Origin: Rhodospirillales bacterium URHD0017
Lineage (GTDB): Bacteria > Pseudomonadota > Alphaproteobacteria > Reyranellales > Reyranellaceae
Length of the DNA stretch: 64,000 nucleotides
Assembly: GCA_900110395.1 (NCBI GenBank)
Contig: FODP01000029.1
Location: 1 to 64,000, forward strand
Direction: 5' to 3'
Under the pieces are notes generated by a model. The model had not been told where the DNA came from. It worked only from the letters and a program-made list of their open reading frames with translations, and searched no databases. Positions 1 through 8,783 of the stretch are shown here, in pieces. A program made the translations under genes and the position numbers. Positions within the stretch are counted from its first letter, which is position 1; every line of letters starts with the position of its first letter.

Positions 1-282
1 GATCTTGCGACCACCCCACACTGGGTTCTCCTGGCGAACCGCCAGTACCGCCGCCTCCATCTCAGCCTCCGTCTTCGACGGCGAGCTCAGCGGCCGACGC
101 GAGCGATCCGACAGACCACCAGACCCCTCTCGTCGATAGCGATCCAACCACTTGTACAGAATGCTCGGCTGCACCTTGTGCTGACGGCAAAGCTCCCGAC
201 GGTTCGCCCCCGACGCCAGGGCCAACCGGCACAGCTCCTCCTGAGCCTCTTCCTTGCTCCGGAACGGCATCGAAAACCTCAT
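1..282 (-). CDS. IS481-like transposase, N-terminal part (runs off the window)
   Basis: The minus-strand frame is open from an ATG at 282 to base 1, 94 codons without a stop, so the C-terminus lies outside the window. The visible part is a helix-turn-helix region (LCRQHKVQPSILYKWLDRY at about residues 35-53) followed by an arginine-rich linker and NPVWGGRKI, the usual lead-in to the DDE catalytic domain of IS481/IS3-type transposases. No DDE residues can be seen here. The role would be transposition of an insertion sequence whose end lies just upstream (about 300-346). Whether the element is complete cannot be told from this window. Confidence 0.8.
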   Translation of the reverse strand, partial: MRFSMPFRSKEEAQEELCRLALASGANRRELCRQHKVQPSILYKWLDRYRREGSGGLSDRSRRPLSSPSKTEAEMEAAVLAVRQENPVWGGRKI

Positions 283-300
283 GGGTCCACTCCCTTGGAG

Positions 301-339
301 TGTTCACCATGTCTCCGAACACCTGTTCACTATCTCTCC
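301..339. repeat. Tandem 16-nt repeat near the IS end
   Basis: TGTTCACCATGTCTCC (301-316) is followed at a 23-nt period by TGTTCACTATCTCTCC (324-339), differing at two positions. It sits just upstream of the transposase start, where the terminal region and transposase binding sites of an IS481-like element are expected. The exact terminal inverted repeat cannot be fixed because the other end is not in the window. Confidence 0.5.
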
Positions 340-387
340 GGTCCATACAATACGGGGGAGGGTAGGGGCTGCCGAAACACCCAAGCC

Positions 388-463
388 GTCATCCTGAGCG
401 TAGCGAAGGATCTCATGCCGATTGCAAGCGGCGATGAGGTCCTTCAGCTACGCTCAGGACGAC
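388..463. repeat. REP-like palindrome, copy 1
   Basis: The arms at about 388-415 (core TCCTGAGCGTAGCGAAGGA) and 435-463 (core TCCTTCAGCTACGCTCAGGA) are inverted copies with one unpaired base, and would form a long stem with a roughly 20-nt loop. It lies between the IS fragment and the end of the TauD-like gene. A related element is at 8684-8779. It could act as a bidirectional terminator or mRNA-stabilising hairpin, but it looks like a dispersed extragenic palindrome. Confidence 0.65.
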
Positions 464-494
464 AGGTGCGCGCGCCGAGCGCGCCCATTCATGA

Positions 495-1310
495 TCAGAA
501 CGGCCGATCGCCCTTGATCGTCACACGATGCCCGTGACGCACATGTGGGTGGTAGTCGAACGTCGCGCGATGCATGGCGCAGCGGTTGTCCCAGAAGGCG
601 ACCGAGTGCTTCTCCCAACGGAAGCGGCACTGGAACTCAGGCGTCTCGCAGTGGCGCACCAGCATCTCAAGCAGCGCGTCGCTCTCGTGCTTCCTCAGGC
701 CCTCGATGCGCTTGGTGAAGCCGCGATTGACGAACAGACACTTGCGCCCCGTCACGGGATGCGTGCGCACGATGGGATGGACAGCCTCGGGGAACTGCTT
801 GTCGCTGCGTCCGAACTCGGGCCGCGAATATACGTGGGCGCTGGTGTGAAAGGCCGACAGGCCTTCGACCAGCCGCTTGATCGGCTCGGATAGCGCCTCG
901 TAGGCGAGATACATGTTGGCGAAGGCCGTGTCGCCACCGACCGGTGGTGACTGGTGCAGGTAGAGGATCGAACCCATCGGCGGTTCGGGCTCGCATGACA
1001 TGTCGGAGTGCCAGACCTCGCCCGTCGCCGTCTTGGTCTTCTCGTCGGCATGAACGACGCGGATCTCAGGATGGCCCTCGACCTCGGCCCGGGCTGCCGG
1101 ATGGACCAAAAGCTCGCCGAACAGGCGACCGAACGCCTTGTGCTGATCGACGCTCATTTGCTGGTCGCGGAAGAACAGCACGTGATGCGCCATCAGCGCA
1201 TCGTGCAGCTCGCTCGCCTGCTGGTTCGACATCGACGCGAGATCGACGCCGGACACTTCCGCGCCGATCGCCGGTGTGAGCTTGCGGATAGCGATGGTTT
1301 CGTAGGCCAT
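495..1310 (-). CDS. TauD/TfdA-family Fe(II)/2-oxoglutarate dioxygenase
   Basis: 271 residues, the usual length for the TauD/TfdA family, which couples 2-oxoglutarate decarboxylation to hydroxylation of small substrates such as sulfonates, phenoxyacids or carnitine precursors. The iron ligands are visible as WHSDMS (His101, Asp103) and His247 in CAMHRATFDYH, with the 2-oxoglutarate-binding Arg at about 262 (RVTIKG). The N-terminal segment with AEVSGVDL is also typical of the family. It is cytoplasmic, with no signal peptide. The start codon lies 10 bases after the stop of the upstream secreted-protein gene at 1321-1977, so the two may be cotranscribed. The substrate cannot be read from the sequence; alkyl sulfonate or an aromatic ether are the commonest for this family. 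Confidence 0.9.
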   Translation of the reverse strand: MAYETIAIRKLTPAIGAEVSGVDLASMSNQQASELHDALMAHHVLFFRDQQMSVDQHKAFGRLFGELLVHPAARAEVEGHPEIRVVHADEKTKTATGEVWHSDMSCEPEPPMGSILYLHQSPPVGGDTAFANMYLAYEALSEPIKRLVEGLSAFHTSAHVYSRPEFGRSDKQFPEAVHPIVRTHPVTGRKCLFVNRGFTKRIEGLRKHESDALLEMLVRHCETPEFQCRFRWEKHSVAFWDNRCAMHRATFDYHPHVRHGHRVTIKGDRPF

Positions 1311-1320
1311 GATGTGTCGC

Positions 1321-1977
1321 CTATTTGCAAGTTTCGACGCGCGGCGGCGCGCCGATCACCAAAGCCACCTTGGAGATGTCGAGGCAGCGCGTTCCGATCC
1401 ACGCCTTGCCCTGCACGAAGATGGCGAATCGGGCAAAGGTATTGGCCTGCTCCGTCGGCGTCGGCCGCGCCAGCGCCAGCAGCCAATAGAGCGCATAGAG
1501 ATTGCTGGTGGCGAAATCCGCCGCCGCCATGTCGAGATCCTTGTTCCACATCGCCGCGTTCTTGGCCGCCGCCCCCGTCGGATCGGGCAGGGCCGCCAGC
1601 CAGGCATGGGCACTGGTGGCGAGACCGTAGGCTTCACCGTTCTGCGCCTTGAGGGCCTTCACCTGCTCGGCCACGGCGATGTAGCCCTTGCCCTCGATGG
1701 TGTTGCCGGCGCAGCCCTGCCGGCACAGCGCCACGAAGGTCAGGTACTCGGCCAGGATGATCTCGACATTGCCGTTGTTGTGCTTTCGCCAGGCACGCGC
1801 CATGTGCCAGCCCTGCGTCAGCTCCGCACCGGTCCATGGCCTGGCGGCAAGCGGCGTGTCGCGCTCGAGGTCGGCGATCACTACCTGCGCGGCCGCCTGC
1901 CATTCGGCCGGGATCTGCGCGAACACCCGGCCGGTGGCGGCGAAGGTGATGAGCAGGAACATGATCAGGATTTTCAC
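1321..1977 (-). CDS. Secreted protein of unknown function
   Basis: 218 residues. The first about 20 (MKILIMFLLITFAATGRVFA) are a clear Sec signal peptide with an AQ cleavage site, so the mature protein is probably periplasmic. The remainder is mainly alpha-helical with several Trp residues and Cys at about 84 and 88 (CRQGC) plus Cys near the C-terminus (RCLD, ETCK), which could form disulfides. No enzyme motif was recognised. It lies upstream of the dioxygenase gene on the same strand and 12 bases downstream of the 1990-2655 gene, which suggests a three-gene unit. Function is unknown. Confidence 0.75.
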   Translation of the reverse strand: MKILIMFLLITFAATGRVFAQIPAEWQAAAQVVIADLERDTPLAARPWTGAELTQGWHMARAWRKHNNGNVEIILAEYLTFVALCRQGCAGNTIEGKGYIAVAEQVKALKAQNGEAYGLATSAHAWLAALPDPTGAAAKNAAMWNKDLDMAAADFATSNLYALYWLLALARPTPTEQANTFARFAIFVQGKAWIGTRCLDISKVALVIGAPPRVETCK

Positions 1978-1989
1978 GGCGCCCCTCCC

Positions 1990-2655
1990 TCAGTAACGAT
2001 GCGCCCGTTTTCCATCGGCGCTTTCGTATTGCACCAGACCGTCGGCGCGCAGCTCGGTGGCATCGCGCGGCTTGAGGTTGCGCGCCTGCGCCGGTGTGAT
2101 CAACCGATGATGCGGTGTGTCCTCGAGCGAAGCGCCGACATCCCAGCAGTCGTCCTCGTTGGTCACCCAGTCCTCGACGGCGAACTGCCGCAGATCGATG
2201 GGATCGGAATAGGTGCGCAGCGTCTTGCGATGCTTGTTGGTGTATTCATGGAAGTACGACATCGCGAGCTCGCGCGGGGAGCGATAGACCGGGTCGCGCC
2301 AGCGCAGCCAGACATGGTTGCTCTTGGAGATGGCGCCCCAGCAACCATTGCGCCGGAAGATGGCAATGACGTGGTCCGAATCGCCCTTGGCCACGAGGTC
2401 CATCAGCAATGGCGGGTCGCCGTGCAGCCACAGCGCGCAGGCCGCGGTGAAGGCCGCCTCGATGCAATGGGCGCGGCGGTGCCGCAGCACGCCGCGTACC
2501 GAGCGCAGCGTGTCGCCTTCCTCCTCGAAGTTGGCGTTGAGGCCGATCAGGAATTCCTGGATGCGCCAGGGCGTCGTCAGGGGACGCAAGGCGTGTCCTT
2601 CCTCGACGGTGAGGCCGAGATCAGCGGCTGTGGGGCGGAGCTTGCGGACCAGCAT
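1990..2655 (-). CDS. Unknown protein, possible transglutaminase-like cysteine protein
   Basis: 221 residues with no signal peptide or membrane segment. A Cys in RRAHCIEAAFTAACALW (about residue 64), a His in SDHVIAIFRR (about 94) and an Asp in RDPVYRS (about 121) occur in the order and rough spacing of a transglutaminase/papain-like triad, and the Cys starts a helix as it does in that fold. This is an inference from spacing, not an identified family. It is the first gene of the apparent unit 2655-495. Confidence 0.65.
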   Translation of the reverse strand: MLVRKLRPTAADLGLTVEEGHALRPLTTPWRIQEFLIGLNANFEEEGDTLRSVRGVLRHRRAHCIEAAFTAACALWLHGDPPLLMDLVAKGDSDHVIAIFRRNGCWGAISKSNHVWLRWRDPVYRSPRELAMSYFHEYTNKHRKTLRTYSDPIDLRQFAVEDWVTNEDDCWDVGASLEDTPHHRLITPAQARNLKPRDATELRADGLVQYESADGKRAHRY

Positions 2656-2713
2656 GGACCCCGAAGGTCCCCCGGCGGGTGGTCAATGACAACAGGCTCG
2701 GCCTCGACTGCGG

Positions 2714-4501
2714 TCAAAAATAGGAGGGGCGCCGGCCCGCCCGCTGCCATCGGGCCGGCCTGCCCGCCGGTCCGGCGACCGCCGAAAACACGGCAATGGG
2801 CTGGTCGAAGCCTTTGAGGGCCCGCGGCTCGAGCTCGGCAAGCGGCACTTGCGATCGCACGGCATCAGCCGCGATGCGATCGAGAAGAATCTGGGAATCC
2901 TCCGCGCTCGAGCACAAGCGGGAGGCGAGGTTCACGACGTTGCCGATCGCGCTGTAGTGGAGATGGCCTTCCGAGCCGATCCGGCCGACCGTGGCGGGCC
3001 CCATGGCCAGGCCAATGCCGAAACCAAGCCCCTCTTCCAGAGTGCGCCAGCCGTCGAGGAGCTTCTGCACGCCCTCTTGCATGGCGGTCGCCATGTTGAC
3101 GGCGCGCAATGCCGGATCGGAGCAGGCAACAGGGGCGTTGAGCAGCGCCATCACGCCATCGCCCGAGTAGTTGATCAGGGTGGCGCCGTGGTCGCTGATG
3201 ACCTTTTCCAGCACATCGTAGTACTCGCGGAGCACACCGATGATGGTTTCCGGTTCGGCCCGCGAGGAGAAGCCCGTGAAGCCCCGCAAGTCGCAGAACA
3301 CCACGACGACCTCGACGCGGCGGCCGTCGAGGACGCGGTCGTCGCCGGTGCGCTCGATCAGCTCGGCCACCGCCGGCGCGAGGAAGCGTTTGAGGCGGTT
3401 GATGCGTTCCGAGCGTTCCTGCGAGACCGACAACTCGCCCGCCATCTCGTTGAACCGGTCGGCCAGGCGCTCGAACTCGTCGCCTGTCTTGATCGTGATG
3501 CGGTGGTCGAATTGCCCCGCGCCGATCCGCGCAACGCCTTCCTCCAGCAGCTGGATGGGCTCGACCATGCGCTGGGCAAGCCAGTAGGCAAGCCCCGCCG
3601 CGAGCAGCGTGCCGGCGACCAGCAGGATGCTCGTGCGCCACAGCGCGGCGTAGATCGGTCCGAAGGCCTCGGCGAGCGGCTGCTTGACGATGACGCTCCA
3701 GTCGAGGCCGGGGATCGGCGCCATCGCGGCCATGACGGTGTTTCCCCTGATGTCCTGCCCGGCAGCGGCCTGGCCGGGCCGGGCGAGAATGGCGGACCGC
3801 AGGTCCTGCAGCGGTCTTTGCGCGGCCTGATCCGCCCGCAGCACCAGGCTGATGTCTGGATGGGCAACAAGACGTCCCGGCCGGTCGAGCACGAACGCCT
3901 CGCCGGTCTGCCCGACGCGGATGGCCGAGATCACCTCCCAGATGAACTTGAGATTGACCTCGGCGACGGCCACGCCGTCGACGGCGCGGTTGCCGGCGAT
4001 CGCGACGGTGATGAACGGTTCGGAGTCGGCGATGAAGGTGACGGGGCCGAACCACACGCGATCCGAGCGGGCTCCCAGCACGGCCGGCTTGGCGGAATGG
4101 TCTTCGCGGCTGTCGATCCGGTTGAGGCCGATGCGCGACACGAACAGCCGTTCCCGTCCCTGGCCATCGACCAGACTGAGGCTCTCGACGGCGGGAACCT
4201 GGCGCAGCAGGCGCAAGGCCTCGACGCGGCGTCGGTCGCCGGGAGTTTCCGACCATGGCAGTTGCACGGTCCAGCTCAGCTGGTCGCGGATACCTTCGAC
4301 GAAGTCCTCGATCTTCACGGAGGCCAGCCGGGCCTCCGCATCCAGCAGGTCGTTCAGCCTGGCGCGCTGGTCGCGATAGCCAAACCACGCCTCGCTTCCG
4401 CCCGCGATCAGCAGCGGCGTGACGACGGCCCCGAACAGGATGAGGAAGTATCTCCTGAACAGCGACGTGCGCGGGGCGGCGACGGTCGGCCGGCGGCTCA
4501 T
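2714..4501 (-). CDS. Membrane adenylate/guanylate cyclase with sensor and HAMP domains
   Basis: 595 residues. A transmembrane helix at about 15-37, an extracytoplasmic Cache-like sensor to about 290, a second membrane helix (about 291-312), a HAMP linker (about 312-365), a short coiled region and a class III nucleotide cyclase domain (about 395-560). In the cyclase domain the metal-binding Asp residues are in [10 protein letters not shown] and [11 protein letters not shown]. It would make cAMP (or cGMP) from ATP (GTP) in response to a periplasmic ligand. Its start overlaps the stop of the ABC binding-protein gene by 4 bases, so the two are translationally coupled, and the binding protein may deliver the signal. 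The ligand is unknown. Confidence 0.9.
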   Translation of the reverse strand: MSRRPTVAAPRTSLFRRYFLILFGAVVTPLLIAGGSEAWFGYRDQRARLNDLLDAEARLASVKIEDFVEGIRDQLSWTVQLPWSETPGDRRRVEALRLLRQVPAVESLSLVDGQGRERLFVSRIGLNRIDSREDHSAKPAVLGARSDRVWFGPVTFIADSEPFITVAIAGNRAVDGVAVAEVNLKFIWEVISAIRVGQTGEAFVLDRPGRLVAHPDISLVLRADQAAQRPLQDLRSAILARPGQAAAGQDIRGNTVMAAMAPIPGLDWSVIVKQPLAEAFGPIYAALWRTSILLVAGTLLAAGLAYWLAQRMVEPIQLLEEGVARIGAGQFDHRITIKTGDEFERLADRFNEMAGELSVSQERSERINRLKRFLAPAVAELIERTGDDRVLDGRRVEVVVVFCDLRGFTGFSSRAEPETIIGVLREYYDVLEKVISDHGATLINYSGDGVMALLNAPVACSDPALRAVNMATAMQEGVQKLLDGWRTLEEGLGFGIGLAMGPATVGRIGSEGHLHYSAIGNVVNLASRLCSSAEDSQILLDRIAADAVRSQVPLAELEPRALKGFDQPIAVFSAVAGPAGRPARWQRAGRRPSYF

Positions 4502-5526
4502 TCGAGGATCCGGTCGGCGCTGCCGAGAAGCGAGCTCGGGAAGGATATGCCGAGCGGCTTGGCAGCCTTCATGTTGATGAACAGTTCGACCTTGGTGACG
4601 CGTTGCACGGGCAGATCGGACGGCTTCTCGCCCTTGAGGATGCGGCCGGCGTATATGCCGGTCTGGCGGTGCGACTGGTGGAAATCGCCGCCGTAGCTCA
4701 TCAGCCCGCCGGCCATCGGGAAATCGCGCGATTGCGTCATCGCCGGCACGCCGTGACGGACCGCGAGTTCGGCGAGAAGCTGGCTGCGATAGGCGAAGTA
4801 GGGATCGGAGCTGAAGACGAGTCCCGCCGCTCCCTGTTCGCGCACGGCAGCGAACATGCCATCGAACTCTTCCTCGGTGCTGGCCTTCAGGACGACGAGG
4901 GTGAGCCCGAGACTGTCCGCGGCGGCCTGGAGGTTCTTGAGCTGCGAGGTCGATGTCGGGCTCGACGGATTGATGGCGACGGCGAATGTCTTCGTGCCGG
5001 GGCGCACCTCGCGCATGAATTCCAGGCGCTTGCGCGAGACCTCGACGCTGAGGCTCGACACCCCGGTCAGGTTGCCGCCCGGCCGCGACAGGCTGTCGAC
5101 GACGCCGAGCGCGATGGGATCGCCGCCCATCTCGAACACGATCGGGATGGTGGTCGTCGCCGCTTTCGCGGCCAGCGCCACTTCAGCGCCACCCGGCGCC
5201 ACCATCACCGCCACCTGGCGACCGGCGAGATCGCGCGCCAGGGCGGGCAGTTGACCGTAGTGGCCCTCTGCCCATCGAAATTCGATCGAGACGTTGCGTC
5301 CCTCGAGGTAGCCGGTCTGGGCCAGGCCTTCGCGGAAGGCGCCGAGACGGCTGGCATAGCGGTGCGGCGTTTCCGATCCGAGATAGCCGATGACCGGCGT
5401 GGCCTGGGCGCGGGCCGGGATCGCCCATGGCGCCGCGAGGCCACCGGCCAACGCCACGAAATCGCGTCGCCCGATCCGGTCAGCGACTACGCGAGCAGCG
5501 CAGGATCCAAACGGCAAGGTGGTCAT
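4498..5526 (-). CDS. ABC transporter substrate-binding protein, TrpX-like
   Basis: 342 residues with an N-terminal twin-arginine export signal ([11 protein letters not shown], about residues 18-28) and an Ala-rich cleavage region ending ARAQA. The mature protein has the two-lobed layout of the TrpX/YtrF-type binding-protein family ([10 protein letters not shown], then [34 protein letters not shown]). Members bind tryptophan or other small organics. No permease or ATPase gene is adjacent. The stop overlaps the cyclase start by 4 bases, which hints at a sensing rather than transport role. Confidence 0.85.
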   Translation of the reverse strand: MTTLPFGSCAARVVADRIGRRDFVALAGGLAAPWAIPARAQATPVIGYLGSETPHRYASRLGAFREGLAQTGYLEGRNVSIEFRWAEGHYGQLPALARDLAGRQVAVMVAPGGAEVALAAKAATTTIPIVFEMGGDPIALGVVDSLSRPGGNLTGVSSLSVEVSRKRLEFMREVRPGTKTFAVAINPSSPTSTSQLKNLQAAADSLGLTLVVLKASTEEEFDGMFAAVREQGAAGLVFSSDPYFAYRSQLLAELAVRHGVPAMTQSRDFPMAGGLMSYGGDFHQSHRQTGIYAGRILKGEKPSDLPVQRVTKVELFINMKAAKPLGISFPSSLLGSADRILE

Positions 5527-5600
5527 CCTTCATGCCAGGCACGGGCTACTCCGGTGCCTGAGGCGACCTGGACCGGACGCGTCCAGGTCATTGAAGCGGT

Positions 5601-5676
5601 TGGTGGAGCTGAGGGGGATCGAACCCCTGACCTCCTCATTGCGAACGAGGCGCTCTCCCAGCTGAGCTACAGCCCC
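5601..5676 (-). tRNA. tRNA-Ala (anticodon CGC)
   Basis: Read on the minus strand, the acceptor stem is GGGGCTG/CAGCTCC with one G-T pair. The D-arm is TAGCTCAGCTGGGAGAGC, the anticodon arm is CCTCG-TTCGCAA-TGAGG with anticodon CGC, and the T-arm is AGGGG-TTCGATC-CCCCT. The discriminator A and an encoded CCA follow. It should read GCG codons. It lies between the TrpX-like gene and ridA. Confidence 0.95.
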
Positions 5677-5799
5677 CCATCAACCGAACCTGGGCAAGCA
5701 AAAAGGCCCAAGGAAGGCGCGGATAATGGTTGGCGGGTCCCCTGTCAAGCAAGCGGGCCTATGTTAGCGTTGCCGCTCGTTTTTCACGGAGTATTTGAA

Positions 5800-6195
5800 G
5801 TGCCCGCCAGCAGCAAGAAGGTCGTCCAGTCCGATGCCGCCCCCAAGGCGCTCGGCCCCTATTCGCAAGCCATCGTCGCCAACGGCCTGGTGTTCTGTGC
5901 GGGCCAGATCCCGCTCGATCCCAAGACCGGCAACCTGGTCGAGGGTGGCATCGCCGAGCAGACACACCAAGTGTTGAAGAACCTGCGGGCGGTCCTGAAG
6001 GCGGCGGGCAGCGACCTCGACCGCTCGGTCAAGACCACGGTGTTCCTGAAGAGCATGGACAGCTTCGTGGCCATGAACGAGGTCTACGGCCGGCCGGAGT
6101 ATTTCGGCGCCGCCGCACCGGCGCGCTCGACCGTCGAGGTGGCGCGCCTGCCACGCGACGTGCTGGTCGAGATCGAAGTCGTGGCACTGGCCTGA
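5800..6195 (+). CDS. ridA: RidA-family enamine/imine deaminase
   Basis: 131 residues if translation starts at the GTG at 5800, which is preceded by a GGAG ribosome-binding site at a spacing of 8. The frame stays open far upstream, but that part overlaps the tRNA and is not conserved. The family signature is complete: LGPYSQAI near the N-terminus, CAGQIPLDP, and [12 protein letters not shown] with the catalytic Arg at about 109. RidA proteins hydrolyse reactive enamines/imines made by PLP enzymes, in the cytoplasm, as trimers. An alternative start at ATG 5761 would add 13 residues without a clear ribosome-binding site. Confidence 0.92.
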   Translation: MPASSKKVVQSDAAPKALGPYSQAIVANGLVFCAGQIPLDPKTGNLVEGGIAEQTHQVLKNLRAVLKAAGSDLDRSVKTTVFLKSMDSFVAMNEVYGRPEYFGAAAPARSTVEVARLPRDVLVEIEVVALA

Positions 6196-6205
6196 GCATC
6201 CAGCC

Positions 6206-6448
6206 GTGACGCTCGTCGCCTGGCTGCTCGGTCTCGGCGCCTCGCTGTTCATCTTCGGCGTTGTCGTCGTGCATCTGCTGATGGCACTGGTGCTGATCAT
6301 CCCGACCTGGCGCATCTGCACGCGCGCCGGCTTCTCGGGCGCGCTGTCGCTGTTCCATCTCGTGCCGTTGATCGGCTCCTTTATCGTCATGGGCGTGCTG
6401 GCCTTCAGTGACTGGCCCAACGGCGAAGCCCCTTCGGGGAAGCGTTGA
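6206..6448 (+). CDS. Small two-helix membrane protein
   Basis: 80 residues, GTG start. Two hydrophobic segments (about 3-30 and 46-64) with a short charged loop (PTWRICTRAGF) between them. The spacing and the motif WRI-x-x-(R/K)AG-F are repeated in the N-terminal half of the next gene, so the two look like paralogous membrane hairpins. Function is unknown. It starts 10 bases after ridA and ends one base before the next ATG, which suggests an operon. Confidence 0.65.
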   Translation: MTLVAWLLGLGASLFIFGVVVVHLLMALVLIIPTWRICTRAGFSGALSLFHLVPLIGSFIVMGVLAFSDWPNGEAPSGKR

Positions 6449-6449
6449 C

Positions 6450-7073
6450 ATGGGCGCAGAGGTCCTTGGCCTGTTCGGACTGTCGAGCGTCTTCGCCCTG
6501 ATCGGGCTGGTGTTTGCCGGCTGGATGGCTTGGCGCATCGTTGAGAAGGCGGGCTTGCCGGGCTGGGCTGGCCTCGGCGCCATCCTGCTGACCTTGACCG
6601 GAGTCGGCACGATCGTGCCGCTGATCCTGCTCTGGGTCTTCGCTTTCATGCGCTGGCCGCGCGATGAGATGGCGGGCACTCCCGCCGGCGCATCATCGCC
6701 CGGCCGGCCGGGATCGCCGACAGCCTTGCCGCCGCCGCCGGCCGCCTTGGCCGACCGGCGTCCCTGGCGACTGAGCGGCCTCTCGGCAAGCGGCCCTGTG
6801 GCGCTGTCGATGGACGGGACTCAGCCTGCCTACCTGCTGACCGGCGCCGCCACGCAGCAGGGCAACGAGCTTTCCGTCCCCGACCCGACAGTTGGCCAGC
6901 CGCATGCGCGGCTGTTTGTCTCCGGTGGCCGGCTCGGCCTGGAAGATCTCGGCACGCCGGGCGGCACGCGGATCGACGGGGCCCGCCTGCTGCCCGAGCA
7001 CGGTCCACGCGATATCAGCGCGGCGCGTGTCATCCACGTCGGCACCGTCGAATTGACCCTGTCGCGGGCGTAA
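6450..7073 (+). CDS. Membrane protein with C-terminal FHA-like domain
   Basis: 207 residues from the ATG at 6450. Two membrane helices (about 5-24 and 38-62) are followed by a proline/alanine linker and, at about 110-205, an FHA-like fold (NELSVPDPTVGQPHARLFV, then LGTPGGTRIDG), which normally binds phosphothreonine peptides. The core FHA residues (the Arg of GR and the Ser/His pair) are only partly recognisable; PHARL fits the SxxHa strand. It could be an adaptor at the membrane. It is cotranscribed with the preceding small membrane gene. Confidence 0.7.
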   Translation: MGAEVLGLFGLSSVFALIGLVFAGWMAWRIVEKAGLPGWAGLGAILLTLTGVGTIVPLILLWVFAFMRWPRDEMAGTPAGASSPGRPGSPTALPPPPAALADRRPWRLSGLSASGPVALSMDGTQPAYLLTGAATQQGNELSVPDPTVGQPHARLFVSGGRLGLEDLGTPGGTRIDGARLLPEHGPRDISAARVIHVGTVELTLSRA

Positions 7074-7173
7074 TTAGGGGCGGGAAATTGGCCGGGAAAT
7101 TGGCTTGTGATCGACATTCCCCGCCGAGTAGGGTGCCCGGCCGGCGACCTGCCGGCAGCGATTCGGAGAGGCA

Positions 7174-7455
7174 ATGATGTCGGCGGGCCAGCTGATCCTA
7201 AAAATTCTCGACATCTATTCGGCCATCATCATTGCCAGCGCCATCATGAGCTGGCTGGTCGCGTTCGGCGTCGTCAACGTGCGCAACCAGTTCATCCGCG
7301 TGGTCGTCGACCTGCTCTATCGCGTCACCGAACCGGTGTTGCGGCCGCTCCGCCGGCTTCTGCCCAACCTGGGCGGCATCGACATCTCGCCGGTCGTGGC
7401 CCTGTTGCTGATCATTGTCATCCAGCACCTCATCGCGACTTACATCTTGTACTAG
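7174..7455 (+). CDS. yggT: YggT-family membrane protein
   Basis: 93 residues with two hydrophobic segments (about 8-30 and 70-90) around the conserved middle VDLLYRVTEPVLRPLRRLLP, the hallmark of YggT/Ycf19 proteins. The family is linked to membrane organisation and osmotic or cell-shape phenotypes, with no defined biochemical activity. It is followed three bases later by the DUF167 gene and then folD, the usual yggT-yggU neighbourhood in proteobacteria. ATG codons at 7174 and 7177 are both possible starts. Confidence 0.9.
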   Translation: MMSAGQLILKILDIYSAIIIASAIMSWLVAFGVVNVRNQFIRVVVDLLYRVTEPVLRPLRRLLPNLGGIDISPVVALLLIIVIQHLIATYILY

Positions 7456-7458
7456 CTC

Positions 7459-7782
7459 GTGTCGGACGATCCGGTGTTCATGCGCCGCACCGGCACGGGC
7501 GTGACGGTCGAACTGCGCGCCCAGCCGCGGGCCCGACGCCTTGCGCTCACCTGTGGCGGCGGCGCGCTCAAGGCGCAGGTGACGGCGCCCGCCGAGGACG
7601 GCAAGGCGAACGCGGCCGTAATCGATCTGTTGGCGGCGACCTGGCGGCTGCCCAAGTCGGCTTTCGCGGTGACACGGGGCGCCACGTCACGCGACAAGGT
7701 CTTGAGCATTACCGGTGAGCCCGCGCTGCTCGCGGCGAAGATCACCGAATGGACGAGGGACTCTGCGGGGAGAGATGGCTGA
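7459..7782 (+). CDS. DUF167 (YggU-like) protein
   Basis: 107 residues from a GTG at 7459. The conserved DUF167 core is visible: VRAQPRARR-like start ([12 protein letters not shown]), [23 protein letters not shown] and the Lys/Arg-rich tail around [13 protein letters not shown]. The function is not established; the fold is a small alpha/beta domain. It overlaps the start of folD by 8 bases, so translation is coupled. Confidence 0.88.
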   Translation: MSDDPVFMRRTGTGVTVELRAQPRARRLALTCGGGALKAQVTAPAEDGKANAAVIDLLAATWRLPKSAFAVTRGATSRDKVLSITGEPALLAAKITEWTRDSAGRDG

Positions 7783-8677
7783 AGCGAAACTGATAGACGG
7801 CAAGGCCTACGCCGCCGGCCTGCGCAAGCGCGTCGGCACGGGCGTCGAGGCGCTGATCGCCGGCGGCGGGCCAAAGCCCGGTCTCGCCACGGTGCTGATC
7901 GGCGATGATGCGGCGAGCCAGGTCTATGTCCGCAGCAAGGGCAAGCTCGCCGCCGAGCTCGGCATGGCGAGCTTCGATCACCGCCTGCCCGAGAGCACGA
8001 CCGGAGCCGAGCTGCTGGAGCTGATCGCGCGCCTCAATGCGGACAAGGCCGTGCACGGCATCCTGGTGCAGTTGCCGCTGCCCAAGCACATCGACACCGC
8101 GCAGGTGCTTTTAGCCGTCGATCCGGCCAAGGACGTCGACGGTTTCCATCCGCTGAATGTCGGACGACTGGGCACGGTCGATTCGGGCGCGCCGCTCGAT
8201 TTTCCGGTGCCGTGCACGCCGCTTGGCGTGTCGATGCTGCTGCAGGATACGCTGGCCTCGCTGTCCGGCTGCCATGCCGTGATCATCGGCCGCTCGAACC
8301 TGGTCGGCCGGCCGGTGGCGCGCCTGCTGCTGCGCGCCGATTGCACGGTGACGATCGCCCATTCGCGCACCCGCGACCTGCCGGCGCTCGCCCGCCAGGC
8401 CGACATCCTGGTGGTCGCCATCGGCAAGCCCGAGGTCGTGCGCGGCGACTGGATCAGGCCCGGCGCGGCGGTGATCGACGTCGGCATCAACCGCGTGCCG
8501 GCGGGCGACGGCAAAACGCGCCTGGTGGGCGACGTCGCCTTCGCCGAGGCGCTGCCGGTCGCCGGCCACATCACGCCGGTGCCGGGCGGCGTCGGGCCGA
8601 TGACGGTGGCGTGTCTGATGTACAACACGCTGCAGGAAGCGCGGAAGTCGGCCGGGCTGCCGTTCGTGGCGATCTAG
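7775..8677 (+). CDS. folD: Bifunctional methylenetetrahydrofolate dehydrogenase/cyclohydrolase
   Basis: 300 residues from the ATG at 7775. FolD converts 5,10-methylene-THF to 10-formyl-THF with NADP in the cytoplasm, supplying purine and fMet synthesis. Catalytic Tyr51 and Lys55 are in [10 protein letters not shown]. The second signature [13 protein letters not shown], the cofactor loop [13 protein letters not shown] and the C-terminal [12 protein letters not shown] are all intact. Length is close to the usual 285-300. An upstream in-frame extension exists, but the chosen start has the better family fit and overlaps the DUF167 gene. Confidence 0.97.
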   Translation: MAEAKLIDGKAYAAGLRKRVGTGVEALIAGGGPKPGLATVLIGDDAASQVYVRSKGKLAAELGMASFDHRLPESTTGAELLELIARLNADKAVHGILVQLPLPKHIDTAQVLLAVDPAKDVDGFHPLNVGRLGTVDSGAPLDFPVPCTPLGVSMLLQDTLASLSGCHAVIIGRSNLVGRPVARLLLRADCTVTIAHSRTRDLPALARQADILVVAIGKPEVVRGDWIRPGAAVIDVGINRVPAGDGKTRLVGDVAFAEALPVAGHITPVPGGVGPMTVACLMYNTLQEARKSAGLPFVAI

Positions 8678-8683
8678 CCTTCC

Positions 8684-8779
8684 CGTCATCCCGAGCGAAG
8701 TCGAGGGACCTCGTCTTGTCGACGCATCGACAGGTCCCTCCGCTACGCCTCGCTGCGCCCGGCTCCGGTCGGGACGACG
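8684..8779. repeat. REP-like palindrome, copy 2
   Basis: It begins CGTCATCCCGAGCGAAG and ends with the inverted complement (CGGTCGGGACGACG). An inner inverted pair GAGGGACCT/AGGTCCCTC surrounds a small loop. It occupies the whole gap between the convergent folD and zinc-binding protein genes. The outer arm matches the outer arm of the element at 388-463, so both belong to one dispersed family. It may also serve as a bidirectional terminator here. Confidence 0.7.
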
Positions 8780-8783
8780 GTGG

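Noticed and set aside
2849-4696. Long plus-strand open frame (615 codons) opposite the cyclase gene
   Set aside because: It is a shadow of high-GC coding sequence; the minus strand encodes a full cyclase with all motifs.
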